Below, one piece after another: positions 1 to 11,289 of a stretch of DNA of 64,000 nt; position 1 is the first letter of the stretch, and every line of letters starts with the position of its first letter. The notes beneath the pieces were generated by a model that saw nothing but the letters and a program-made list of their open reading frames with translations, was not told where the DNA came from and ran no database searches. Made by a program: the position numbers and the translations under genes. The stretch lies in contig CM065301.1 in assembly GCA_032871835.1 (NCBI GenBank), forward strand, positions 17,501,291 to 17,565,290. The letters are read 5' to 3'. The stretch is from Dipteronia dyeriana (Eukaryota; Streptophyta; Magnoliopsida; Sapindales; Sapindaceae).

Positions 1-2
1 CT

Positions 3-1733
3 TTGCGTCTTGATGGATGGTTGGCCAATAGTACCCCATGCAGAGCATTTGGTATGCCAGAGCCTCTCTTCTAGTGTGGTTCCGGCATTCCCCGGAGTAG
101 ACCTCTCATAATGCCTATTTGGCATCTTCAGGGTGTAAACATCGGAGCAGAGGAAGGGATCTTCCCCTCCTGTATAGGTGCCCATCCACCAAACAATACC
201 GGACCGAGACCATTTTGACTTTCCTAGCTTGGTCGGGCTCCCCAGGAAGTTTCCTATCTTATCGATAATCCACATCCACCATGGTCGTCGATCTAGGGTA
301 TGAGTTTTCTTACCTGCCACTGTGCTAGGTGGGGGGATCACTTGAAGAGGGACCCTGTGGGGTAAGGTCTGGCCACCATTTGCATCTATCTTGGCAAGGA
401 CGTCAGCTCGACGATTCAGTTGTCGAGGTACCTGCTCGATCTTGAATCCTTTAAACTTGCTATTGAGTTGTTGAACCAGTTTCAGGTAAGCGATCATATT
501 ATCCCCTTTTTCCTGGTAATCCCCAGAGATTTGGTTGACTACGAGCGTCGAGTCACTTTTAACATTCAGGTAATCAACCCTGAGCTTTGTGGCTGCCCTT
601 ATTTCGGCTAGAAAGGCTTCGTACTCTGCCTCATTGTTAGTGGCTTTAAATTCAAATCTGAAGCAGTGACAGCACTCAGTTCCTTCTGGATCGATTAGAA
701 CTATGCCCGGTCCTCCCCCAGTTTGCCCAGAGGCTCCATCAGTGTAGAGGATCCACGAATTGCAACCTTCCGGCCAGTTGTCGAACCCTGGGACCTTATC
801 AGGGGCTACGTCTGATGTTGCAGAGGTCGCTTGGCCTGGAGGCATCGAGAGCTCTGCTACAAAGTCTGCCAGAGCCTGGGCTTTAATTGTGGTTCGAGGC
901 TTATACCTCAAATCAATCTGGGTGAGTTCTAGGGCCCATAAAACCAATCTTCCAGAAACATCCGGCAGTTGCAAAAATTGACGGAGGGGTTGATCCGTCA
1001 CCACTGCTATCGAATGAGCCTGGAAGTAGGGTCGGAGCTTCCTCGCCAAGGTTACCAAGGCATAAACGATCTTTTCGAAAAGGGTATAGTTCTTCTCGGG
1101 CTTGGTTAAAGCATGACTTACGTAGTAGATAGGTCGTTGGACCCTATCTCCACATTCCTTGACTAAAGCCCCGCTAACCGCAGTTTCGAAAACGGCCAAG
1201 TAAATCTGTAGCTCTTCTCTAAGGCTTGGTTTAACCAATAACGGAGGGCTTGACAGGTATTTTTTCAATGCTTGAAAAGTTTGTTCACTCTCCTGGTCCC
1301 ATTTCATGTTTCTTCCTTGCTTAATGGCTTTGAAAAAGAGGAGACACTTATCGGTGGACCGAGAAATGAACCTTTTGAGCTCTGCTACTTGCCAGGTCAA
1401 GACTTGAACCTGTTTAAGCGACGTGGGGGACTCTAAATCCAGAATAGCCAAAATATTTTTCGGGTTAGCTTCTATGCCTCTTTCATGGACCATGAAGCCC
1501 ATAAACTTTCCCGCTGTCACCCCAAAAGTGCATTTGGAGGGGTTCAATCTCATCTTGTTTTCCCTTGAGATCTTGAAGGTTCTGCGAATGTCGTCCAAAT
1601 GACCTTCAGAGGTTGATGACTTGGTGATCATTTCGTCGATGTATACCTCCATTGATCTTCTCATTTTGGTATTAAACAATCGATTGACTAACTGTTGATA
1701 TGTAGCTCTTGAACTTTTAAGCCCGAAAGGCAT
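3..1733 (-). CDS. RT C-terminal half, RNase H and second RNase H (open to window edge)
   Basis: The frame starts at the ATG of MPFGLK and stays open for about 577 codons to the window start. In order it shows RT with the active-site box YIDEM in place of the usual YIDDM, RT palm/thumb motifs (LNPSKCTFG), the Ty3 RNase H (RPIYYVSHALT, then a connection domain), and a second archaeal-type RNase HI (YTDGASG, NNEAEYEAFLAEI, VKSDSTLVVNQ, RADVLAKI). The last is diagnostic of Tat elements. One base missing just upstream of 1733 separates it from the first RT half. The integrase zinc-finger region (about 230-1) continues only after a shift to another frame. It was found by direct translation; there is no stop inside the window. 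Confidence 0.85.
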   Translation of the reverse strand, partial: MPFGLKSSRATYQQLVNRLFNTKMRRSMEVYIDEMITKSSTSEGHLDDIRRTFKISRENKMRLNPSKCTFGVTAGKFMGFMVHERGIEANPKNILAILDLESPTSLKQVQVLTWQVAELKRFISRSTDKCLLFFKAIKQGRNMKWDQESEQTFQALKKYLSSPPLLVKPSLREELQIYLAVFETAVSGALVKECGDRVQRPIYYVSHALTKPEKNYTLFEKIVYALVTLARKLRPYFQAHSIAVVTDQPLRQFLQLPDVSGRLVLWALELTQIDLRYKPRTTIKAQALADFVAELSMPPGQATSATSDVAPDKVPGFDNWPEGCNSWILYTDGASGQTGGGPGIVLIDPEGTECCHCFRFEFKATNNEAEYEAFLAEIRAATKLRVDYLNVKSDSTLVVNQISGDYQEKGDNMIAYLKLVQQLNSKFKGFKIEQVPRQLNRRADVLAKIDANGGQTLPHRVPLQVIPPPSTVAGKKTHTLDRRPWWMWIIDKIGNFLGSPTKLGKSKWSRSGIVWWMGTYTGGEDPFLCSDVYTLKMPNRHYERSTPGNAGTTLEERLWHTKCSAWGTIGQPSIKTQ

Positions 1734-1945
1734 CACCTATAGCAATACACACCCTGCCCGGTGATGAAACTGGTCTTTTCCTGGTCGATGGGGTGCATCA
1801 TACTTTGATTGTACCCTGAAACTGTGTCCATGAAGCTTTGGAGCATGTTTCCAGAGGTGGAGTCGACTAACTGATCAATTTTTGGTAGAGCGAAACTGTC
1901 TTTCGGGCATGCCCGGTTGAGGTCAGTATAATCGACGCATATGCG

Positions 1946-2890
1946 CTATTTCCCTTTCGCCTTTGTGACCATGACCACGTTGGCAATCCATTCGGGGTAG
2001 CGTGCCTCTCTGATGAAGCCCGTTTGGGTTAACTTGTCCACCTCTTCCTGGAACGTAACATTTCTTTCAGTGTTCAAGTGGCACATTTTTTGCTTAATGG
2101 GTTTTAAGGTTGGATTCACTGCCAATCGATGAGCAGCTAATGTCATCGGGATCCCAGGCATCTCACCGTAAATCCAAGCAAAAATGTCATTGAACTCTGT
2201 GAGGAGCCTAATCAAACCCTCTTTCACTCCCGGCTCAAGGGTGGCTCCAAATTTGACGACCTTCAAGGGATTGCCCACTTGGACAGGAATCTCTTCTAAC
2301 TTATCCATTGGATGGCCGCTGACCCATTCCCTTCTCTGTTCCTCCCTGTCTGGCACTATAGAGTGGTCTTTAGGGTGATTTGTGGGCCCTACATCTCCTA
2401 TGTTCAATGTAGGGTTTTCCCTATCTTGGATCGTTGTCACCTGGGCGAGTTGTTTTGCTAGAGTCGTTGGGTTGGCCGACACCGCGTAGCATCTTTTAGC
2501 TGCTTGCTGATCATCCCGAACTTCCCCCACCTTGTCTCCTACTGGAAACTTTAAAACGTTGTGGTAAATGGATAAGACCCTATTCAAGGATGATAAAAAC
2601 GGCCTCCCTAATATTGCATTGTAGGCAGATAGGTTATCCACCACAACAAAGTCTGTCATGATATTTTGCTGGAGAGGTGTGGCTCCAATGATCACGGGTA
2701 GGATTTTTGATCCCACGAGTATGATTGAGTCCCCAGTTAACCTATATAGTGGGGTAATGCAGCTATTGTAACACACTGCTTCAAGTTTAGTTTTTCCAAA
2801 GTATCTTTAAATAGGACATTGACGCTGCTACCTGTGTCGACGAGCACACGGTGTACCATGCAGTTGGCAATCTTTACCGTGATCACCATG
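1946..2890 (-). pseudogene. protease and start of RT, element A
   Basis: The aspartic protease motif VDTGSSV lies near 2845-2825 in one frame. After a frameshift near 2775 the reading continues in another frame for 276 codons, with the protease C-terminal part (FVVVDNLSAYNAILGRPFL) and the linker to RT (FNDIFAWIYGEMPGIP), ending at the RT entry motif (GFIREARYPEWIANVVMV). The role is Gag-Pol processing and then cDNA synthesis. The homologous block in B is at 11345-12318. Confidence 0.85.
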
Positions 2891-3116
2891 GGATCATCAT
2901 GAGGTTGCACGGTGTTTTAGACATCTGCTTCAGTGAAAATGATCTGTGACAGCTGGGAGGGGTTGGTCGGTTTTTGGTCGACCTTGAAAATATCCGTCCT
3001 TCGTCCATACGAGGGACTTTCCTTGCGTGGCTTTTCTTGGAATTATTGGAGGTGCCAGCCAGAGTAGGCCCTCCACTGATGGTATGTATTATCTGAATTT
3101 GTTGCATCAGATCCGC

Positions 3117-4866
3117 TTACTCCCCCTTTCTCTTCTCGGTGTGCTCGTGGATCTCGGCTTGCACTTCCCTTCTAGTTTGAATGTTCTCCCTGATTTGCTG
3201 TAAGAATTCCACCAGACATCCTCCTCTTATCAAAGCCTCGTTCTGATTCCGCAGGTTGTAGCACTCTGAAGTGTTGTGCCCCACGTCCTCGTGAAAGTCA
3301 TAATATTTATAGCGATTTCTCTTATCGACCAGGGCTTTCATGGGAGCGGGCTTCTATAGCAAACCCTTGTCCCGAATGGCGAGATAGACTGTTTTATGAG
3401 ATATATTTAAGGGAGTGTAATGATCATACCCCTTCTCATCTCGAGCTATTGGGGCCATTGTTCTCGATGGAGGTAAAGCTTGCAGAGGAGTTCATTTTTC
3501 TGGATATCTTTCCGATCGGGGTTGAGAAATGGGGAAGCGATATGTCGACTTATTGGGGGGTTTGTTCTGTTGTGAGCTTGCTCGAGTTTGGGGGCTTTCT
3601 TCTTTTATCACTTCACGGTTCTCATGTTGTCGTGTTCCATCTTGACCTTGAGCTGTTCATTTACCTCAATCTGCTTCAGAGCCCGATCATAGGCTTCTTG
3701 GTAAGTCTCTAGAGGTCTCTTGGTAAAAGACCTGAAAAGCTTGCCCGCCCACAGGTTCCTTCTGAAGTTGGCAAGGTTTTCTTTCTCGGTGAAGACCCCT
3801 ATCTGAATCATTTCCTTGTGGAAACGCTCAACATAAGCCCGGAGGGTTTCCCCTCTCTCCTGGATCATGTACTATAAATGGATTGGGTCCTTCAATCGAG
3901 TCTTAACTCCCTGGAATTGTAAGCAGAAATCGATCGATAGCTTGGCGAAGGAATCCACACTGCTGGCAGGTAGCTTCCTAAACCAGGTCTTAGCGTAATC
4001 CGTGAGTGTAGTAGGGAACATTCAACATATAGCGGCTCTGGTCATGTTCTGGACCTCAATCTGTTGAACGAAGCTCTCCAAGTGGCTCAAGGAATCCTCA
4101 GTCCCTGTGAATCTGTCCGTTGGCATTTTTAATTTGGGCTGGAGCTCCGCCTCCCGGATCCTTCTAGTGAAGGGAGCATTCATTTCACTTAGAGGATCCT
4201 TCTTGTCCTCATTGTACTTCCCTTTCTTCATCAGTTAGACCTCCTTCTGAAGCTCTGTCAACCTGTCCCTCAGGGGTTTGATCTCGGGTTTCCTTGCGTT
4301 GATCTCAGTCTCCTCACTATCGGATCCTTTTGACCAACTGGCGACCTCTACCAGATTTTTTCTTCGGAGGGGGTCTGCCTGGGGGCTTTGCTGACTTTCT
4401 TCTTCCCTAACTCGGGCTTCCCTTCTTGAAGTCGTTGGGTGGAGAAACTCTCCCCACTCTCGGGGAAGAATGTCTACCGCGGACTTGACTTGCCTTGCTT
4501 GGGCTGGTAACGTGGTAGCGCTTCGGGAACGGGGGGCGTAAGCCATAACCTATCCCGGATCGAGGGTGGGAGTCCCGTTCTATTACGAGCTGGCTCCTGA
4601 AGGGTAGGTCCCAGGCAATCAAAGACGGGTTGCCTAGCCCCGGGCCTGCTTGACTCCTGTCGATTGCAGAGGTTTGCTTGCTGGATAGTAATACCTTCAG
4701 CGAGCAGTTGAAAGCGGACGTTTTACATGAAGGCCGCCACTTGTTGGTCAAGCTTGACCTGGTTTCCCATAGGGGTCCAAAGCCCGCACAGTGGCTGGCT
4801 GGTCTGGAACCTAGCTATGGAGTCCAGATTTTCTCCCTTTCTTCAAGACCTTTTGTGTCGACGTAA
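3117..4866 (-). pseudogene. gag of Tat element A, broken
   Basis: Gag pieces run in several frames from about 4866 down to 3117. The N-terminal part is basic and rich in Pro and Ser. The central capsid part (about 4231-3608) contains the retrotransposon-gag motifs FPTTLTDYAKTWFRKLP, RAYVERFHKE and NLANFRRNLWAGKLF. It is followed by a nucleocapsid-like motif YYDFHEDVGHNTSEC near 3320-3250, the C/H knuckle style of Tat elements. Stops and frame changes (for example near 4232, 4022 and 3608) break it. The capsid block is closely matched in B (9968-10625) and C (24502-25236), so it is a recent family member decaying in place. Confidence 0.85.
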
Positions 4867-4969
4867 CAGAAGGTTGTCCCGATGCTCCTGACTGTCCTTG
4901 GGAGGAGCGAAGCCTCATGACTCCTGTGAAACAATAAACTTATGAATATAAAGATGGTGGTGTGAAAGT

Positions 4970-4987
4970 TTCCAACAGACTGCCCCA
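4970..4987 (-). other. Primer-binding site of element A (diverged)
   Basis: Five bases inside the LTR the minus strand reads TGGGGCAGTCTGTTGGAA. Elements B and C have closely related sequences at the same offset, and C's begins TGGCACCG. I cannot assign the primer tRNA. Confidence 0.5.
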
Positions 4988-5355
4988 AAAAGTGTTAACG
5001 GGAAAGTTGCTCAGGACGAGAAATTCCTGCTAACACCCTCGAGACCACTACCATAGAGGTGGTGGTCGGGGTCGGTACCTTTGATATCTAACCTGCTTTG
5101 ATAGGAATGAAGATTTGTATAATAATAAAAAACGGGAGCTTCATTATCAATCACTTTGGTATACAGAATTCTCTCTCATACATTATCTAGGACGTATTAA
5201 GGTGGTCGTTTTGTACTTATCGAATAGTGGAAACAACGGCGGCCGTGTTCTGATTACAGAATTTAGGCCATCCTCTCATCTTTTTCTTATCGTCTATATA
5301 TCGTCTCTCTTTTTCTACTATATTTTTTCTATATCTCTCTCTATCATGCTTGGAC

Positions 5356-5364
5356 CTATTTATA
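5356..5364 (-). promoter_or_regulatory. TATA box in LTR of element A
   Basis: TATAAATAG on the minus strand. It sits at the equivalent place in the LTRs of B (8872, 19109) and C (23288), so it probably marks the U3 promoter of the family. Confidence 0.6.
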
Positions 5365-5432
5365 TTTGATCCAAGTAGGTTTGAATTCACTGATATCCCG
5401 CCATGATCCTATGAATCCGTTCCCTCCTTATC

Positions 5433-5449
5433 GGGGGGGGGGGGGGGGG
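5433..5449. repeat. G17 homopolymer in LTR
   Basis: Seventeen consecutive G on the plus strand, at a place where the related LTRs have only a short C/G-rich motif. Confidence 0.95.
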
Positions 5450-6244
5450 ATCCTTTATTTAAAAGTTGTTGACCCCGAGTAAATAGTGGAAACGATGATA
5501 TTGTTGACGAATATAAGTTTGTTTCCTTTTAGGAATCAAACCCTTGACTCACACGTATGCGGAATTAATGTTGGTTATCATATTGATATGATCTTGTATG
5601 TTCTCACTGCATGATTTTTCATGGAGGTCACCGATCTAGTTGCATGTTGTCTCATAGAGCGAGGTAGATCCACGCTTCGACTCTGTTCTTAGAAGCTTGG
5701 GATGGATTTTCCTCGACCCTTTGGAGCTTGAGGTGTCCCTGTAGACATTCCTGGGAGATAGCAGGGGTAGTGTAGATTTAGGCGTGATTCATGCCCAACA
5801 GGGACAGCGGGCTTCTGGAGAGGTTGATGGGCTTCTGGAGAGGTTGGTGGGCTTCTGTCTTAGGCTACGAGTCAAACCTGACCTCGGGAAGCCTTGGTCT
5901 GGAAGGGGTTCACTTTTTTTTGTGTCAGGTTTCGCTTCGAATGCTTCCTGAGCTAGGTGACCTTCTCTTTCTTTTACGGGGTGGTTTTGGAAACCGTCCT
6001 CAGGAACTGAGGTGCCTGGGTAGGTGGCCTTGAGAAGCCCGGATTCCAGTGCTCACGTTTGGGCTCGACCTTGTCGTGCCAAACTTCATCCCTGATGGTT
6101 CTGAAGCCCAGCGATCCTTCCCTACTCTAGTAGGGTAGCTTTATGGTCTGCCCGGGGTCTCATGAATGTCGAATTTGGGTTTTGATTTGGGCTAGGAGAG
6201 TGGAAAATTTCTCTTTGACCCCTAACCAAATTTTACTATTAACA

Positions 6245-7592
6245 AATGTACTAGTCAAAAGACTTAAATGTGCATCCATAACTCATATATCTTCAAACTC
6301 AACTTACGTAAACTAAACATATGAGAGAATCAAAGTGTGTATTTTTGAAAACTAAGTTTTAAGTCTTAAAAGCGCATGATCAAAAAGCAATACAAAAAGA
6401 CTTTCTGTAGATCATTACTTCTCAAGTGAGTAGCTTTCAAAGAATATGAAGCTCATAATATTTCAAGGATATGCCACTCATCAATCAAACACGTATAAGA
6501 TATAACACATGTATCATGTAAAAGATCTTTACGAACAATTTCACTAATGATCTCTAGATGATAATTATTTAAAGAGAAACATATGTATCCTAAACAAAGC
6601 TCTCTAAAAATAACATGCCACATGAAGTCATGCATACGTAGAGTTGAAAATATAAAATAAGAAAACAAGCTTTAGAGTAGAGATATATCTTAGCAATCGT
6701 TTTCATCAATGTATAGTCTTTGCCATTTTTATGAGCTCTCATGGCTTATTTCTCTTCATGACAAGTTGTTGGAGTGTCTTCCCAAGAGAATACAGACTAA
6801 AAACCTCAACTGAAACAAACATATAAAACGACTTTCTCTAAAAGTCTTAACAAGTTATGCCAAATAGATTTCAAAATTGGACTTCTCTAAAGTCAATCAA
6901 CAAATTTTTACCATCATAGTGAAAGTATGAGAATATTAAGTTCATGCATTGACTAGAGACACCAAGTTTGAATACTAGACCTATCATATTACAAATAGCT
7001 TAGTCAAGCATCAAACTTAGAACTCTTATCAAACAAGAGCAAAAAATATTCTCATATATGCTACTCAATCAAATATGAGAGCACTCACATTTGACCATAT
7101 TGGTCTTAGATGAACCAACATAAATAACATCATGATCATTACACATGACAATATGAAATCTAGAAGATAAATCATCAACTATCTTCTTCATGAAAATATC
7201 CCTCATATTAAACTCATCATTATTGTCACACATAAATATTTCATCAAGACTCTTCAAATGATCATGGTTAACACTCTTCTTTACCAACATTCTTTTTAAC
7301 ATGTTTATTATTAACATGCACATCATTCTTTTCAACCCAAATCTTCTTAGTTGGCTTCTTCATATGAATATGATCAATATGCACATTTCTCAAAGCATCA
7401 AAGTCATTATAATGTTTATAAACTTTTGAAGAAGGTTTATTTATCTCCCTAGCATATTCTTCTTCTTAACCCAAACTCTTCTTATTGATTTCATTTCATT
7501 AACATGTTTATCATGCATAGTCTCTAATGCCCTAAAATGTTTAGAGTCAACCAAAGGAAGTCTTTTCATATCACTAGCATGCATCTCATTCC
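6245..7592 (-). pseudogene. Degenerate copia-like fragment downstream of a gag zinc knuckle
   Basis: AT-rich sequence with only short open stretches (minus-strand frames at 6668-6453 and 7335-7069). Just downstream of the knuckle at 7745-7593, broken frames read like the post-knuckle part of SIRE-type copia gag (Arg-Leu-Pro-Leu-Val-Asp, and a Trp-Val-Lys-Lys-Lys spacer). Further left I recognise nothing. It is probably the decayed gag-protease spacer of the same minus-strand element, but this is inference from position. Confidence 0.35.
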
Positions 7593-7745
7593 CTAGTTTG
7601 CATTGTCTAATATACTTGTAGCATTTAGTTTGATATGCTCAACAACATTGCAAAAATGACAAACCAGGATAAACTTAGAGATGTTATGTTTGGCTCCAGA
7701 CTTAAACTCATGCTTAGAAGAATGAATAGGTAACTTTTTCACATA
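7593..7745 (-). pseudogene. copia gag zinc-knuckle remnant (minus)
   Basis: The minus strand encodes SKFILVCHFCNVVEHIKLNA, a decayed C-X2-C-X4-H nucleocapsid knuckle of the kind seen in SIRE/Maximus copia gag (compare CHFCGMIGHLRP at about 51080 on the plus strand). The final Cys is lost. It faces a plus-strand copia gag piece that begins immediately to the right. Confidence 0.6.
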
Positions 7746-7759
7746 TTTTTCAAAGTTAA

Positions 7760-8138
7760 GCAAGAAATTGAGGCAATGAAGGTAGAGGTTCGACTTCCAA
7801 AAGAAGACAAGGTTGCCATGAGTCAAGAAAATCCAAGTGCCAAGATCAACAAGCAAAATCCTAACAAAGCAATGGCGAGGAAGGCTACAAAGAAAATGAA
7901 GCATCCTTCAATCCCACCTCCAACAATGACCCACTAAAAAGGTATCGTTCCTAACCTTATAACCGTATGTCAGCATTGCCTTATGATAGGCCACATTATA
8001 CCGCTAGGCCATGCATATGCAAGGAAAGGCACAGGAGAAAATTGTAAACGTAAAAAGAAGTATAGGGATGTTAGGAACATATGGGTTGAGAAGCCTAGGA
8101 ATAGGAAGAAACCACCTTTGGTTGACCAAGTTAGATGC
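7760..8138 (+). pseudogene. copia gag remnant (plus), interrupted by element B
   Basis: The plus strand reads a Lys/Arg-rich gag tail followed by a knuckle-like VCQHCLMIGHI at about 7963-7995, with His/Arg decay. The reading continues toward element B's insertion point and resumes right of it at 19494 with a WVVKK motif. Removing B with one copy of its gatgc duplication joins the two halves, so this copia fragment was the target of B's insertion. Confidence 0.6.
8134..8138. repeat. Target-site duplication gatgc, left copy
   Basis: gatgc directly before the 5' LTR of element B. The identical 5-mer follows its 3' LTR at 19489-19493. Confidence 0.95.
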
Positions 8139-9241
8139 TGTTAATAGTGAAATTTGGCCAGGGGATCAAAGAGAAATTTTCCACTTTCCAGCCAAAATTC
8201 GAAACCCATAATCAACAATCATGAAACCCGGATAGACCATAAAGCCATCCCTCAGGAGCAGGGAAGGCCGGCTTGGCTTCAAAACCACTAGAATACGGGA
8301 ACCCAGGCTCCTCCAGGCCATCTATCAGGGAACCTCGGCTCTGAGGTCAAGCTCTTCAACCGCCCCGTGAATGCCAGGAGAAGTCTCCAAGCTCAAGAGA
8401 CATTCGAGAGAAGCCCGCCAACCTCTCCAGAAGCCCGCTGCCCTTGCTGGACATAAAGAAGGAATCACGCCTAAATCTACACTACCCCGGTTACCTCCCA
8501 GGAATGACTATAAGAGCACCTCAAAGGTCAGGGAAAATCCATCTCAAGCTTCTAAGAACAGAGTCGGAGCAGGGATCTACCTCGCTCTACGGGGCAACAT
8601 GCAGCTGGCTAGGTGACCTCCATGAAAAACCATGCCACGATAACATACAATATCATTTCTAGAAGATAACCATCATTAATCCTGTATACGTGCGAACAAA
8701 GAGTTTGATTCTGAAAAGGAAACAAACTCATTCATGTTAATTTTTTCTGCTATTTATTCGGGGTCAACAACTTTTAAATGGAGAATCCCACCCGATAAGG
8801 AGGAAGCGGATTCAAAGGATCGTGGCGGGATATCAGCAAATTCAAACCAACATGGACCATGTATAAATAGAGCCAAGCACGATAGCCACAAATAGATAGA
8901 AAAAAGATAGATGGCAACAGAGAGAAGAGAGAAAGAAAAGAAGAGGGGAAGGCCTAAATTCTGTATTCAGAACACGGCCACCTCCGTTTCCATTATTCGA
9001 CAGGCACAGAGTTGCCACCACCCTACATCTTAGAGAGACTGCGAGCATATAAGAGAGTGATTTGTATTTTAAAAGAAAGTATCAATAATAAAAGCTCCCA
9101 TTTACTATTATTAATTCAACCTCTCGTCTATCTCTTAACAGATCAGGTTCCAACGGTACCGACCCCGGCCACCACTTTCTTGGTAGTGGTCTCGAGGGTG
9201 TTAGCATGAATTTCTCATCCCGAGCAAATTTCCCGTCAACA
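8139..9241 (+). repeat. 5' LTR of element B
   Basis: 1103 bp, TGTTAATAG... to ...CCCGTCAACA. It pairs with 18387-19488. It lacks two segments present in the 1252-bp LTRs of A and C. Short open frames inside it (for example 8371-8616) recur in the 3' LTR only because the LTRs are copies. Confidence 0.95.
8872..8880 (+). promoter_or_regulatory. TATA box in 5' LTR of element B
   Basis: TATAAATAG in the middle of the LTR, conserved at 19109-19117 in the 3' LTR and in the LTRs of A and C. Confidence 0.6.
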
Positions 9242-9246
9242 CTTTC

Positions 9247-9264
9247 TAGCGCCGTCTGTGGGAA
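9247..9264 (+). other. Primer-binding site of element B
   Basis: TAGCGCCGTCTGTGGGAA begins five bases after the 5' LTR. Element C has TGGCACCGTCTGTGGGAA in the same place. A form beginning TGGCGCCG would pair with a tRNA ending CGGCGCCA; which tRNA this is remains open. Confidence 0.6.
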
Positions 9265-9600
9265 ACTCTCACACCACCACATTAACATTCGAAAAGTTTG
9301 TCATTTCATAATAATCATGAGGCTCCGCTCCTCATAAGGGCAACAGAGCACATCGGGACAACCTTCTGCTACATCGACACGAAAGGTCGGATGAAAGGTA
9401 GAAAATCCAGACTCCATGGCCAGGTTCCCACCCAGCCAGCCACTATGCGGGCTCTAGATCCCTCCCTGGGAAGTCAGGTCTAGCTTGACCAACAAGCGGC
9501 GGCCTTTATAGAGAACATCCGCCTTCGACTAGTCGCTGAGGGTATAGCTATCAAACAAGCAGGTCTCTACAATCAGGGGGAGTTAAGCAGGCCTGGTTAG
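9265..9600 (+). other. Leader between primer site and gag, element B
   Basis: Untranslated leader and the broken start of gag. It is paralogous to 23716-24100 in C and to about 4970-4640 (minus) in A. No other signal is seen. Confidence 0.6.
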
Positions 9601-11140
9601 GCCACCCGCATTCGATCGCTTGGGACCTGCCCCTCGGAAATCGGCTCATAATAAAGCGGGGCTCCCAACCTCGATCAGGGATAGGCTAGGGCCCATGCTC
9701 TTCGTTCCCGAAAAGGCTGCCACGCTACCAACAAAGGCAAGTCAAATCCGCAGCGGACATCCTTCCCTGGGAGAGGGAAGAGTTTCTCCACCCAACGACT
9801 TCAAGAAGAGAAGCCCGTGGTAGAGAGGAAGAAAGTCAGCAAAGCCCCCGAACGGACCTTCTTCGAAGAAGGAACCGGGTGAGGTCGTCAGTTCATCAGA
9901 AGGATCCGATGATGAGGAATCCGAGATCAACTCAAGGAAATCCGAAAGCAAACGTCTAAATGACCAGTTGGTAGAATTACAGAAGGAGGTTCAATTGATG
10001 AAGAAGGGAAAATACAAGGAGGATAAGAAAGATCCTTTAAGTGAAATGAATGCCCTCTTCACCAAAAGGGTCCGGGAGGTAGAGCTCCCGTCTAAGTTCA
10101 AAATGACAACTGACAGGTTCTCCGGGACTGAAGATCCCTTGAGCCACTTAGAGAGCTTCGTTCAATAGATGGAGGTCCAGAACATAACCAGGGCCGCTAT
10201 TTGTCGAATGTTCCCTACTACACTCACTGATTATGGCTAAAACCTGGTTTAGGAAACTACCCGTTGGAAGCGTGGATTCCTTCACCACGTTATCAACCAA
10301 TTTCTTCTCACAATTCCAGGGAGTTAAGCCTCGATTGATGGACCTGATCCATCTATAATATGTGATCCAGGAGAGAGGGGAAACCCTCTAGGCCTATGTC
10401 GAGCGTTTCCATAAGGAAGTCATCCAGATGAGGGTCTTCACCAAGAGAGAAACCCTCGCCAACTTTAGAAGAAATCTGTGGGCGGGAAAGCTTTTTCGAT
10501 CTTTCACTAAGAGACCTCAAGAAACCTACCAAGAAGCTTATGATCGGGCTCTAGAGCAGATTGAGGTAGAGGAACAGCTCAAGGTCAAGATGGAACATGT
10601 CGACATGAGAGCCGTAAAGCGATAAAATAAGGAAGCTCCTAGACCCGAGCAAGCTCAGAAAAGCCAGAACAAACCCCTTAATAAATCAACATATGGCTTA
10701 TCTTTTCCTCAACCCAGACCGGAAAGGTACTTAGATAAACGAGCTCTTTCTTAAGCTTCACCACCTCCCAGGATAGTGACCTCTATAGCTCGAGATGAGA
10801 GGGGGTACGACCATTACACTCCCTTAAATGCCTCCCGAGAAACAGTCTACCTCGCCATTCGGGATAAGGGTTTGTTATAGAAGCCCGCTTTCATGAAAGC
10901 CTCTGTCGATAAGAGAAATCGTTAAAAATATTACGACTTTCACAAGGACGTAGGGCACAACACTTCAGAATGCTACAACCTACAGAACCAGATTGAGGCT
11001 TTGATAAGGGGAGGATGCTTGACAGAATTTTACAACAAGTCAGGGAGAACATTCAGACTGGAAGGAAGGTGCAAGCCAAGATCCGAGAACATGTCGAGAA
11101 AAGGAAGGGAGAGCAGACGGACCTGATGCACTAGATTCAG
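9600..11140 (+). pseudogene. gag of Tat element B, broken
   Basis: Capsid motifs match those of A and C: a heptad-like EL-KEV-LMKKGKYKEDKKDPL stretch at about 9970-10030, then the TDRFSGTEDPLSHLESF block, then NLWAGKLFRSFTKRP in 10428-10625, and a decayed YYDFHKDVGHNTSEC knuckle at about 10930-10975. Stop codons (for example after 10168 and 10625) and a frame change near 10230 break it. The role was coat protein. Confidence 0.85.
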
Positions 11141-11289
11141 ATAATACATACTATCAGCGGGGGGCCTACTCTAGCCAGTACCTCCAATAGTTCCAGAAAA
11201 AACCATACGAGGAAGGTCCCTCATAAGGACGAGGGGCGGGATATCTTCAAGGTTGACCAGAGACTGACCAACCCCTCTCAGCTGTCACA

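Larger units (their letters stand above)
1..6244 (-). mobile_element. Tat-lineage Ty3/gypsy element A (3' part outside window)
   Basis: Reading right to left: a 5' LTR (6244-4993), primer site, gag, protease, RT, Ty3-type RNase H, a second RNase H and the start of integrase, after which the window ends. The order PR-RT-RNH-IN defines Ty3/gypsy. The extra archaeal-type RNase H after the first is a mark of the Tat lineage. The same family appears again as elements B (8139-19488) and C (22441-25418). The target-site duplication cannot be tested because the left end is missing; the 5 bp outside the right LTR are aatgt. Gag and protease carry frameshifts and stops, but the RT-RNase H region is open. 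Confidence 0.9.
4993..6244 (-). repeat. 5' LTR of Tat element A
   Basis: The ends are TG...CA in either orientation (TGTTAACGGG... to ...CTATTAACA on the plus strand). It aligns along its length with the LTRs at 8139-9241, 18387-19488 and 22441-23692. It is 1252 bp, the same length as element C's LTR and about 150 bp longer than B's. It contains a run of 17 G (5433-5449), a 20-bp duplication around 5809-5856 and a TATA box. Confidence 0.9.

Noticed and set aside
8371..8662. Open frames in the LTRs of element B, repeated at 18618-18987
   Set aside because: They are conserved only because the two LTRs are copies; no start context or family similarity, and they are absent from A and C in the same form.
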